Assembly: GCF_022829515.1 (NCBI RefSeq)
Contig: NZ_JAKSYL010000250.1
Span: forward strand, 1-33,583
Direction: 5' to 3'
DNA from: Methylobacterium sp. J-048
GTDB taxonomy: Bacteria > Pseudomonadota > Alphaproteobacteria > Rhizobiales > Beijerinckiaceae
Length of the DNA stretch: 33,583 nt
Part shown: in pieces, positions 7,855-14,204 of the stretch
Position numbering within the stretch: position 1 is the first letter of the stretch
Layout: each line of letters opens with the position of its first letter
Position numbers and translations under genes: made by a program
The notes under the pieces: model-generated
Seen by the model: only the letters and a program-made list of their open reading frames with translations
Database searches by the model: none
What the model was told of the DNA's origin: nothing

Positions 7855-8123
7855 CGGCCGCCTCCCCCGGTCACGGCGAGGTTGAAGGCCTCTTCCCAGT
7901 CCTTCCGGACGACCGAGGCCACGAGGGAAATCGCCTTGCCGACGACGTACAGCCGCATCGGATCAAGGGTGCTCGGGATGGTGCCGAGGGCTTCGACTAT
8001 GCCGCCCCAGCGCTCCAGATCCGAGATGGCCGGCTCCATGTCGGCGATGATGTCCGCAAGGGACCGTCCCTCGGCAGTTTCATGAGTCTGGGCAACGGTT
8101 TCCCGTTCGCGAAAGCCTTGCAT
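7851..8123 (-). CDS. Small hypothetical protein, first gene of operon
   Basis: This 90-aa protein starts at the ATG at 8123. It has a polar N-terminus, then a helical region (LADIIADMEPAISDLERWGG) and MRLYVVGKAISLVASVVRKD, ending in a Gly-rich tail. Family unknown. Its stop overlaps the next start by 4 bp. It is divergent from the XRE regulator at 8430, which may control it. Confidence 0.6.
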   Translation of the reverse strand: MQGFRERETVAQTHETAEGRSLADIIADMEPAISDLERWGGIVEALGTIPSTLDPMRLYVVGKAISLVASVVRKDWEEAFNLAVTGGGGR

Positions 8124-8429
8124 TTCGCGTCACTCCTCTCTAGATGTTTTTCGGTCGAAACCTAAAGCGTTGCTTGACGAAGCGCCGTCAGATTTCGCGG
8201 TTGTCAGTCTCGGCCCGGTTTGAGGGCCAGGGTACCAAGTCTAGTTCCTCTGGAATACAGACATAGGTTCCCCGTCCGCCCGCCACTGGTTTTCGTGGCG
8301 CGGTTCCTCGAACAGGTGTAGGTTCGCCGCATGATTGATGCGATCCACCAACCCTTACCCAAAGCAGTGGTAAGCTGTCCAGCGGTTCGCGCAAAGATTG
8401 ACGCAAACCACTATAGGGCAGTAGGGTCG
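8124..8429. promoter_or_regulatory. Divergent intergenic region
   Basis: This 306-bp region separates the minus-strand operon starting at 8123 from the XRE gene at 8430. It contains the inverted repeat CGCCAC (8281-8286) / GTGGCG (8295-8300). Promoters in both directions are expected here, with regulation by the adjacent XRE protein likely. I could not assign -35/-10 boxes with confidence. Confidence 0.4.
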
Positions 8430-8651
8430 ATGCTGACGGCGGCGCAATCCAGGAGCGCACGAGGGCTACTCAACTGGACCCAAGTCCAGTTAGCCGAGGC
8501 GGCACAGGTCAGCATCGGCACCGTCCGCAACTTCGAGGTGGGTCGAGCGACGCCTATCGTCGCTACCCTCAACGCTATTCGGAGCGCGCTCGAAGAGGCT
8601 GGCGTGGAGTTCTTGGACAGCGGGGGCGTGCAGCCGCGCCAGCGGTCTTGA
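8430..8651 (+). CDS. XRE-family transcriptional regulator
   Basis: This 73-aa protein is essentially one helix-turn-helix domain: MLTAAQSRSARGLLNWTQVQ, then LAEAAQVSIGTVRNFEVGRA and a short C-terminal helix (AIRSALEEAGVEFLD). The ATG at 8430 is chosen because the domain begins there, as in the similar protein at 29705-29944; an earlier ATG at 8331 adds residues unlike the family. A strong terminator follows at once. It probably controls its own divergent promoter and perhaps the antirepressor gene next door, in the manner of a phage repressor switch. That role is inferred. Confidence 0.8.
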   Translation: MLTAAQSRSARGLLNWTQVQLAEAAQVSIGTVRNFEVGRATPIVATLNAIRSALEEAGVEFLDSGGVQPRQRS

Positions 8652-8656
8652 GGCTG

Positions 8657-8687
8657 AAGGGGATACCGTGATGGTATCCCCTTTGTT
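8657..8687 (+). terminator. Intrinsic terminator after the XRE gene
   Basis: AAGGGGATACC and GGTATCCCCTT form a perfect 11-bp stem around a GTGAT loop, followed by a short T-rich tail (TTTGTT). It sits 6 bp after the XRE stop codon and separates this gene from the antirepressor-like gene. Confidence 0.85.
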
Positions 8688-8762
8688 GCTTCCGAAGGTG
8701 TCGTGCCGGCCGCTCGAACCAAGGTAGCCCTGTTATGGGGCCACCTTCACGGGAGGTGTAAC

Positions 8763-9542
8763 GTGCAACAGCTCACCACGGTCGAGTTTCGAGGAGACAC
8801 CCTGTTCGCGGTCGAGGAGCCGGACGGCGTGTTCGTCGCCGTGAAGCCGATCTGCCAGCGGTTCGGGTTGGCATGGAACGGCCAGCTTGAGCGGATCAAG
8901 CGAGACCCAATCCTCATCGAAGGTATGCGTGAAATACGCATACCTTCGCCCGGCGGAGACCAAGAGACCGTCTGCCTCGCCCTCCGCCTCATCAACGGAT
9001 GGCTGTTCGGTATCGGCGTCAATCAGGTGAAGCCCGAGCTGCGCGAGGATGTCCTCGCCTACAAGCGCGAGTGCTACGAGACCCTGGCGGACCGCTTCCT
9101 CGGGCCCCGCGCGGCCGAGCGGCCTATCCATGCCCCCGCCCCCGAGGCCATTGAGGAGCGCAACCTCCGGGCCGAGGAACACAAGCTCAACCTCGTGGCC
9201 CGGATGCAGGCCATGAAGGGCCCAGCCCACGCCTTCGCCCTCTATCAGCGCCTCGGTCTGCCGGTAGCCGAGCCGCTGGTTCTACCCGATCCTGTGGCTG
9301 CCGCCCTGGAGACGCTGGCCCGGGAGCAGGGGCCGTGGACTGGAACAGCGACGCAGTTGCACGCCGCGCTATGCGAGATCGCCAGCGCGGCCCACCTGAG
9401 TGATCCACGTTGGCCAAGCCATGCGCAGGCGGTTGGCATGGCGGTGAAGCGGCTGACACCGCAGCTCGCCCAACGCGGGGTGCGGATCGAGCGCCGCCAC
9501 TCGGGCGAGACGCGGATCACGGTCGCGCTGGTCGTATCTTGA
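8763..9542 (+). CDS. P22 antirepressor-type protein with replication-protein-like C-terminus
   Basis: This 259-aa protein starts at the GTG at 8763, with GGGAGGTG just upstream as ribosome binding site. Residues 3-110 match the P22 antirepressor N-terminal domain: VFVAVKPICQRFGLAWNGQL, then RIKRDP, GGDQETVCL and LINGWLFGI. In phages this domain inactivates a repressor. A charged linker follows (120-160). The C-terminal part from residue 192 (WTGTAT, then PRWPSHAQAVGMAVKRL and HSGETRITVALVV) resembles residues 677-744 of the Toprim-helicase at 3175-5409, including W-x-GTAT and HSG-x-T. Beside an XRE gene it looks like half of a lysis/lysogeny-type switch retained on a plasmid. The gene also contains a perfect 13-bp palindrome (8918-8948). 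Confidence 0.85.
   Translation: MQQLTTVEFRGDTLFAVEEPDGVFVAVKPICQRFGLAWNGQLERIKRDPILIEGMREIRIPSPGGDQETVCLALRLINGWLFGIGVNQVKPELREDVLAYKRECYETLADRFLGPRAAERPIHAPAPEAIEERNLRAEEHKLNLVARMQAMKGPAHAFALYQRLGLPVAEPLVLPDPVAAALETLAREQGPWTGTATQLHAALCEIASAAHLSDPRWPSHAQAVGMAVKRLTPQLAQRGVRIERRHSGETRITVALVVS
8918..8948. repeat. Perfect 13-bp inverted repeat inside the antirepressor gene
   Basis: CGAAGGTATGCGT (8918-8930) is followed by a 5-nt loop (GAAAT) and its exact complement ACGCATACCTTCG (8936-8948). It lies in the coding sequence for residues around EGMREIRIPS. In mRNA it would form a very stable hairpin; in DNA it could be an operator. The half-site GTATGC recurs in the hairpin at 24000-24026. Confidence 0.75.
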
Positions 9543-9566
9543 TCGCGACATGTCGATAAAGAGTGA
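9543..9566 (+). promoter_or_regulatory. 24-bp pseudo-palindrome, copy A
   Basis: Left arm TCGCGACA, core TGTCGATA, right arm AAGAGTGA. It lies just after the antirepressor stop. The spacing from the site to a following ATG (9595) is 52 nt, exactly as at copy B, but here the frame ends after two codons (ATG GCC TAG). The similar leader sequence suggests a duplicated 5' region whose gene was lost. Confidence 0.7.
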
Positions 9567-9640
9567 GAGCGGTATAGCCATAAGGCTCTAGAACATGGCC
9601 TAGGCTACGGGCGTTGGCAGGCGGCCACCGTCAGCCAGGT

Positions 9641-10558
9641 TCACGGCATGAGCGCGGAACGAAGGCCGCTCGCTACGGCCGAGTAGATTTCTCCTGACAG
9701 ATGTACCCCCTGAGCCTGCTGCGACGGCCTCACTCCTTCTTTAGCAGCCTCTACAGGCCCCAAAGTAAGCAAAAGCTCATGAGTGCGCGTTCTATTTAAA
9801 GAAGCTAAGGGCATTCCGCCACCGGTCGAAAGATCTACCAGCTTCCAAGTCGGATTGGCCGTTCCAGATGTAATTACAATAAATTTTATATCATATTGCA
9901 AAATATCAGTTTTCGAGGATAAGCTCTTAGGAGTCTTTGAAGATGGTATAGCGTCTTGAGCCATCAGGGCACCTCTCATCCAGCGAGCAATCCCGACATT
10001 TCCTGACAAGAAGTACGATGATCCTCGGCGATCAAGGGGATAGATATTCGGATCATTGGGGTCAGATTTGCTGTATTCACCACACGATGTGTCGTCATCC
10101 GTGATTGGCTGCTTAAGGCCTTTCATAGTGAAGAATGAGTAATACGTGTCCTTTCTGACTGCTTGCGAAGACAATACGCCCGTGAAAGGAAGGCTGAAAC
10201 TTTGACCGTACGGAGAAGCGCGAGGAATATTTGCATTATGAATAATTCTATTGTAGGAAATACTTGGATTAAGTGCTCCAGTTTCGTCGGCAGTGATATA
10301 CAGATTAAGCTGCGCTCCCCAATTATCTGGCAGTGGTGATGTAGGTCCACTACGACCAATGGTTTCACCGTTTCCGTACTGCACTGTGGCGAGACGCAAT
10401 TCGCAGTAAATACTCTTCTTTATACGATAGACTAAATCGTCTGTGATCTCGGCTGGTTCCCATACCTCCGATATAGAAGGAGCGTATGTGCCGCATCCCG
10501 ACAATACACAGGCTGCGAGTACGCCCATAAGAGCGATTTTGATGCCTATTTTTTTCAT
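9641..10558 (-). CDS. Predicted outer-membrane lipoprotein
   Basis: The start is the ATG at 10558 (MKKIGIKIALMG), with GGA a few bases upstream; an earlier ATG at 10573 adds five residues. The signal peptide ends in the lipobox LSGC with Cys at residue 22, so signal peptidase II should lipidate it. Gly at +2 does not signal inner-membrane retention. The mature part of about 284 residues has Tyr/Asp/Ser-rich segments and no recognised domain. It is the second gene of an AT-rich two-gene cassette; the upstream gene also encodes a secreted protein, 21 bp away. Base composition differs strongly from the flanking DNA, pointing to acquisition from another source. Confidence 0.75.
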   Translation of the reverse strand: MKKIGIKIALMGVLAACVLSGCGTYAPSISEVWEPAEITDDLVYRIKKSIYCELRLATVQYGNGETIGRSGPTSPLPDNWGAQLNLYITADETGALNPSISYNRIIHNANIPRASPYGQSFSLPFTGVLSSQAVRKDTYYSFFTMKGLKQPITDDDTSCGEYSKSDPNDPNIYPLDRRGSSYFLSGNVGIARWMRGALMAQDAIPSSKTPKSLSSKTDILQYDIKFIVITSGTANPTWKLVDLSTGGGMPLASLNRTRTHELLLTLGPVEAAKEGVRPSQQAQGVHLSGEIYSAVASGLRSALMP

Positions 10559-10579
10559 AGATCCTACGCACATTAGTTG

Positions 10580-10831
10580 TTACTTTACAATTTCCGACTT
10601 GTTTTTTACTGCAGATCCGATCTCAATCAGTTCATCAGGCGTTGCGGGAGACAAAATCATAACAGAACCGTCCGGACCAACTCGAAACTGTGGGATACAA
10701 TTACGATGCCCTGGACTACCTACGCATTGCTTTGGCGGATTGCAGACGGGATTATTGGGGCATTCTGCTTTGGCTGAAGCGCAAACTGAGACACAAAAAA
10801 CTGATACTGCGGCGAAGACATGGTGCTTCAT
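10580..10831 (-). CDS. Small secreted cysteine-containing protein
   Basis: This 83-aa protein has a signal peptide (MKHHVFAAVSVFCVSVCASA, cleavage near KA|E). The mature part of about 61 residues has four cysteines near its N-terminus (CPNNPVCNPPKQC, then NC), suggesting two disulfides in the periplasm. The remainder is VGPDGSVMILSPATPDELIE and a Lys-rich tail. Family unknown. Gene order and short spacing suggest co-transcription with the lipoprotein gene and perhaps interaction in the envelope. Confidence 0.65.
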   Translation of the reverse strand: MKHHVFAAVSVFCVSVCASAKAECPNNPVCNPPKQCVGSPGHRNCIPQFRVGPDGSVMILSPATPDELIEIGSAVKNKSEIVK

Positions 10832-11321
10832 TGTTCACCTGCTCCTAAGCGCTAAGTCCATTTAACTTGTGGTGCCCGAGAGGCGTCTGGCACCCAGCAG
10901 TTAACGTGAATTAAGAGGTCGTGACCGGCAACCAAATTCACGAACTCCGTAGTATCGCGTTCGCTTGTGTTGCGATGAGGCAACATTGATTATCGTTCAA
11001 TGTTCGGAGCATATACCAGATCGCCGTTCAATGAGATATTGATGATTGTTCGAATATAGATTTTGTTGCGTCAAGATGGTATGCGCGACGCGATAGACAT
11101 ATCAATGTTCTAAGTCGGTCGATCCGAGGCAGAGATTTAGACGACAGCTTGGAAAACGTGAAAGGATGTGATCGGGCTACGCTTACCGGTACAGGATTGC
11201 ACTTCGTCCAGCGATCCATCATCACTTTGTATCCAGGCTCTATTCTGGGTACAGGTAAGGCCGGCCGAGCCGCGATATCAGAGCTGGATCAAGCCCATTT
11301 TTCAGCTGGGAACAGGGTGCC
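10832..11321. other. AT-rich intergenic region with inverted repeats
   Basis: This 490-bp region holds no convincing gene. It contains GGTGCC (10871-10876) / GGCACC (10889-10894) and GTGAATT (10906-10912) / AATTCAC (10935-10941). Downstream are several similar GTTCAATG or TTGTTCGAAT elements between about 10990 and 11115. Promoters for the minus-strand lipoprotein cassette and the plus-strand nuclease gene at 11322 should lie here. The dyads are candidate operators. Confidence 0.4.
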
Positions 11322-12506
11322 ATGAGCCCGATCATGAATGCTTTGAAGCAGTTCGAGGCGACCGAGGCCAACCTTCTCAAGCTGCAGCGGCTCTGGGACG
11401 AGCTGAAGGCGCTCTTTCCCGCGTCCGTGCCGCTCGACCACAATCCTGAGTACGAGGGTCGCGCCCGCTCCTTCGACAGTGTGCTGCGGGCGCTTCCGGC
11501 GATCGACGGCTGGAAGCCCAATCTGTGCCCACCGGACCTCGACGGTGTCGCTGCCACCCGCATCGACCTCCTGGAGCTGGATGAGCCGTTGGAGACGGCG
11601 CGGTTCGAGGCCGCGCTCTGGTCCGAGGGTCGGCAGATCGGCGAGTACCGTTTCCGCCTCGACCAGAAGCGTCGTGCTTTGATCCGGGACGCGCTCCTCG
11701 GCGTGATAGATGAGTTCGAGACGTGCCTGCAGGGCATCGAGCCGGTCGACACGGATCTGCCGTCCTATACGGAACTGGGGGCGCGCCCAGAGTGGCAGCG
11801 TCTGCGCGGGCTCGCCAACCAGATCGAGGTCCTGCTCGGCAGCAGCGTGGAGAAGCCGCCCGGATGGGGCTATCTCCGGCGGCACCTCAGCTTCGGCATG
11901 GTTGCCGATCTGAACGACATCAGGAAGGCCGACTGGCCGGTCGTGAAGGCTGGCCTTCGCAAGGGACTGTACGGGGCCAACGAACCGGTGCCGGTGGCCG
12001 CCACGGACCTCGGAGAGCTGGTAGCCGCGAAGCCGCGCGGGCCGATCCTGACTAAGCTCGACTGGACCAAGCTCGATGCGGAGGGCTTCGAACGCCTGAT
12101 CTACACGCTGGTCAGCGACCAGCCTGGGTACGAGAACGCCGCATGGCTGACGCGGACGAACGCACCTGACCGCGGGCGCGACGTTTCCGTCACCCGCGTC
12201 ATCACCGACCCGCTCTCCGGCACGCGGCGCGAGCGCGTCTTCATCCAGTGCAAGCACTGGCCTTCGAAGAGCGTGTCGGCGATCGATGTCGGAGCGACCA
12301 AGGATCAGATAGCCCTCTGGACCAATCCAAGGGCCGATGTGCTCATCATCGCGACCACCGGCCGTTTCAGCACGGATGCCGTGCAGTGGGTCGAGCAGCA
12401 CAACGAGCGAGCGGCCCAACCCCGGATCGAGATATGGCCAGAGAGCCATTTGGAGCGCTTGCTGGCCGCTCGCCCGGCGCTGATCGCCGAGTTCGGCCTA
12501 CGGTAG
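11322..12506 (+). CDS. Mrr-like restriction endonuclease-fold protein
   Basis: This 394-aa protein ends in a PD-(D/E)XK nuclease fold of the Mrr class: EGFERLIYTLV (about 254-264), then APDRGRDV with Asp287, and FIQCKHW with Gln309 and Lys311, followed by a Rossmann-like strand (ADVLIIATTGRFS). The first 240 residues are a separate helical/beta region with no recognised domain, perhaps a sensor or specificity part. The ATG at 11322 is used; a second in-frame ATG lies four codons later. No methylase gene is adjacent, so it may cut modified or foreign DNA in the manner of type IV enzymes. It stands at the left edge of the nuclease-rich cargo region. Confidence 0.8.
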   Translation: MSPIMNALKQFEATEANLLKLQRLWDELKALFPASVPLDHNPEYEGRARSFDSVLRALPAIDGWKPNLCPPDLDGVAATRIDLLELDEPLETARFEAALWSEGRQIGEYRFRLDQKRRALIRDALLGVIDEFETCLQGIEPVDTDLPSYTELGARPEWQRLRGLANQIEVLLGSSVEKPPGWGYLRRHLSFGMVADLNDIRKADWPVVKAGLRKGLYGANEPVPVAATDLGELVAAKPRGPILTKLDWTKLDAEGFERLIYTLVSDQPGYENAAWLTRTNAPDRGRDVSVTRVITDPLSGTRRERVFIQCKHWPSKSVSAIDVGATKDQIALWTNPRADVLIIATTGRFSTDAVQWVEQHNERAAQPRIEIWPESHLERLLAARPALIAEFGLR

Positions 12507-12522
12507 CGCAGATGCACTGCCA

Positions 12523-12546
12523 TCGCGACATGTCGATAAAGCGTGA
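12523..12546 (+). promoter_or_regulatory. 24-bp pseudo-palindrome, copy B
   Basis: Left arm TCGCGACA, core TGTCGATA, right arm AAGCGTGA. It is immediately upstream of the small gene at 12575. Repeated GGCAAAGCG units follow it (12551-12567). It differs from copy A at one base, suggesting recent duplication or strong constraint. It is positioned as a promoter-proximal operator, or as a partition site placed between genes. Confidence 0.75.
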
Positions 12547-12574
12547 CATCGGCAAAGCGGCAAAGCGCTAAGGC

Positions 12575-12886
12575 ATGGTCTCGATCCCGCGCGGCAGCCC
12601 AATCGAGCCGTCATGCCTGTTCCCCGACGAGGCGGAGATCGCCAGGCTCGTGCTCGGGCCCAAGCGCGCGAAGGTGTGGCCGGGGCTGGCGGTGGTGCTG
12701 GAGCGCAGCGGCCTACCCCGGGTCGACGTAATGTTCGGTGGCCGCTACTGGCCGGCGGTGCGGGCGTTCCTCGACCGCTACCACCATGCCGACTGCGAGC
12801 TGCGCGATCCCGTGCAGCAACGGGGACCTGGTGCTGACGCTCGGACTGGCGGCGTGCGTCCGCGGCGAGGAGTTGGACGTGAGTGA
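12575..12886 (+). CDS. Small hypothetical protein
   Basis: This 103-aa protein starts at the ATG at 12575, 52 nt after the start of copy B of the 24-bp site. The first 70 residues look well formed (LFPDEAEIARLVLGPKRAKV, then GLPRVDVMFGGRYWPAVRAF). This resembles small conserved hypotheticals that I associate with Methylobacterium plasmids and prophages. The last 30 residues are Arg/Gly-rich and may come from a frameshifted 3' end. Its stop overlaps the next gene by 8 bp (GTGAGTGA). It probably pairs with that HTH protein. Confidence 0.6.
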   Translation: MVSIPRGSPIEPSCLFPDEAEIARLVLGPKRAKVWPGLAVVLERSGLPRVDVMFGGRYWPAVRAFLDRYHHADCELRDPVQQRGPGADARTGGVRPRRGVGRE

Positions 12887-13157
12887 AACGCCCGAGACGC
12901 GCAGGAAGATCTGCCTTCCCCTCGGCCTGCTGCCCAGGATGCTCTCGCGCGAGCAGGCGGCCGAGTACTGTGGCTGCGAGTCCCTCCCCGCCTTCGACGA
13001 CTGGGTGCGCCGGGGCATCGTGCCGAAGGCCATGACCGGCACGATTAGCTGGGACCGCAAGGCCATCGACCGGTCCCTTGATCGGCGATCCGGGCTCCTG
13101 TCGGAAGCTGTGCTGTCGATCGAGGAATGGCTGTGCGAGCATGCGGGACGACGATAG
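12879..13157 (+). CDS. Excisionase-like HTH protein
   Basis: This 92-aa protein starts at the GTG at 12879, which overlaps the upstream stop by 8 bp and has GAGGAG a few bases before it. The core MLSREQAAEYCGCESLPAFD, then WVRRGIVPKAM and ISWDRKAIDRSLD, is a typical AlpA/Xis-type helix-turn-helix in which the residue choice is read from a Trp after the second strand. It is likely a small DNA-binding regulator or recombination directionality factor. No integrase is present on the replicon, so a regulatory role is more likely. Confidence 0.7.
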   Translation: MSETPETRRKICLPLGLLPRMLSREQAAEYCGCESLPAFDDWVRRGIVPKAMTGTISWDRKAIDRSLDRRSGLLSEAVLSIEEWLCEHAGRR

Positions 13158-13340
13158 CCCGACCGGCTGAGCCGTCGTCGGCCACCGGCAGCGTCCTGTC
13201 CACGCCTCAAACGCCCCGGAAAGCTGCGCGGCGATTGGCATGTGCGAGCGTGAGCCTACGGAACCGAACCGGAGGATCAGGCCGACGTTTCTCCCGGCGG
13301 CCGGTCCGATAAACCGGCTTTTCCTCCCGGTGAAGTAGCT

Positions 13341-14102
13341 ATGACCAGTGACGCGCCCTTATCGAGAGAAGCTGTCCGCGTCCTACGGGGGCTCTCCGCA
13401 AGAGTAGGGGCGCTTCGGCGTGCGATGGAAGCCGTGATGGCTGGAACGACGCCGGACCACGCGAAATGGGTCGCCTTCAAGAGCTACGCTAAATCGTACA
13501 ACGAAATGGCAGCTTTATATATAACGACAACCAAAGACCCGACGCCAACGATGTACAATCTCGAAAAAATCAAAAGTTCTATGGACACGCTTTGGCCCGT
13601 CCAAAAAGAAATCTTTGATATGATCTATGTTGATGTATTAACGATGGATGCCTTGCTGATACAGTTCGATACAGGTAAGACCGCATCTCTGTCTGAGCTA
13701 CAAGATTTATTGTCCGCAAATCTGCGGAAAGTTATATTCGCGCGCCCGGATCGAGAAGTTGAAATCCAGAACGCTATCGAGACGTTACTTGTAGGTCGCG
13801 GCTATCAAAAGGCGGTTGACTATGATCGTGAAACAGGAAAGTTTAAGTTTTCAGGCAAGGAATTCATACCTGACTTCATTTTTCCGACGGTTGGAACAGC
13901 TCTTGAGGTCAAGCTTATTCGAGAAAGAGCGCACGTCTCAAAGTGTATTGAGGAAATGAGCGCGGATATTCCTGCTTATCTGTCGAAGTACGCCGATATT
14001 CTGTTTTGTGTCTATGACCTTGGAGAGATCCGAGATGTCAATGAGTTTCAAGAGGGGATTGCCAAGCAGCCGGGCGTGCGGATTTGTGTCGTGAAGCACT
14101 GA
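13341..14102 (+). CDS. DpnII/MboI-like PD-(D/E)XK nuclease-domain protein
   Basis: This 253-aa protein has a helical N-terminal half (about 1-125) and a C-terminal nuclease fold. Residues 137-150 (DREVEIQNAIETLL) lead in. FIPDFIF gives Pro177-Asp178 and ALEVKLI gives Glu189 and Lys191, the PD...ExK signature. A C-terminal strand FCVYDLGEI follows. The motif order recalls the REase_DpnII-MboI domain found in many unclassified defence proteins. Codon use is AT-richer than neighbouring genes, which suggests transfer. It converges on the DUF4209 gene 103 bp away. No adjacent methylase is present, so a stand-alone or abortive-infection nuclease is more likely than a classic restriction enzyme. Confidence 0.75.
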   Translation: MTSDAPLSREAVRVLRGLSARVGALRRAMEAVMAGTTPDHAKWVAFKSYAKSYNEMAALYITTTKDPTPTMYNLEKIKSSMDTLWPVQKEIFDMIYVDVLTMDALLIQFDTGKTASLSELQDLLSANLRKVIFARPDREVEIQNAIETLLVGRGYQKAVDYDRETGKFKFSGKEFIPDFIFPTVGTALEVKLIRERAHVSKCIEEMSADIPAYLSKYADILFCVYDLGEIRDVNEFQEGIAKQPGVRICVVKH

Positions 14103-14204
14103 CGCTGGCTGGGTAGTGGCCACACTGGGCCGCGTTGGCTTACCTACTGGCAAAGACGGTTCTGCAACCGAGTGCCTAGAGCAATCTCACCAGGGGCGCG
14201 CTTA

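Noticed and set aside
11289..12449. A 386-residue minus-strand frame
   Set aside because: It lies opposite the Mrr-like gene, whose nuclease motifs fix the true strand.
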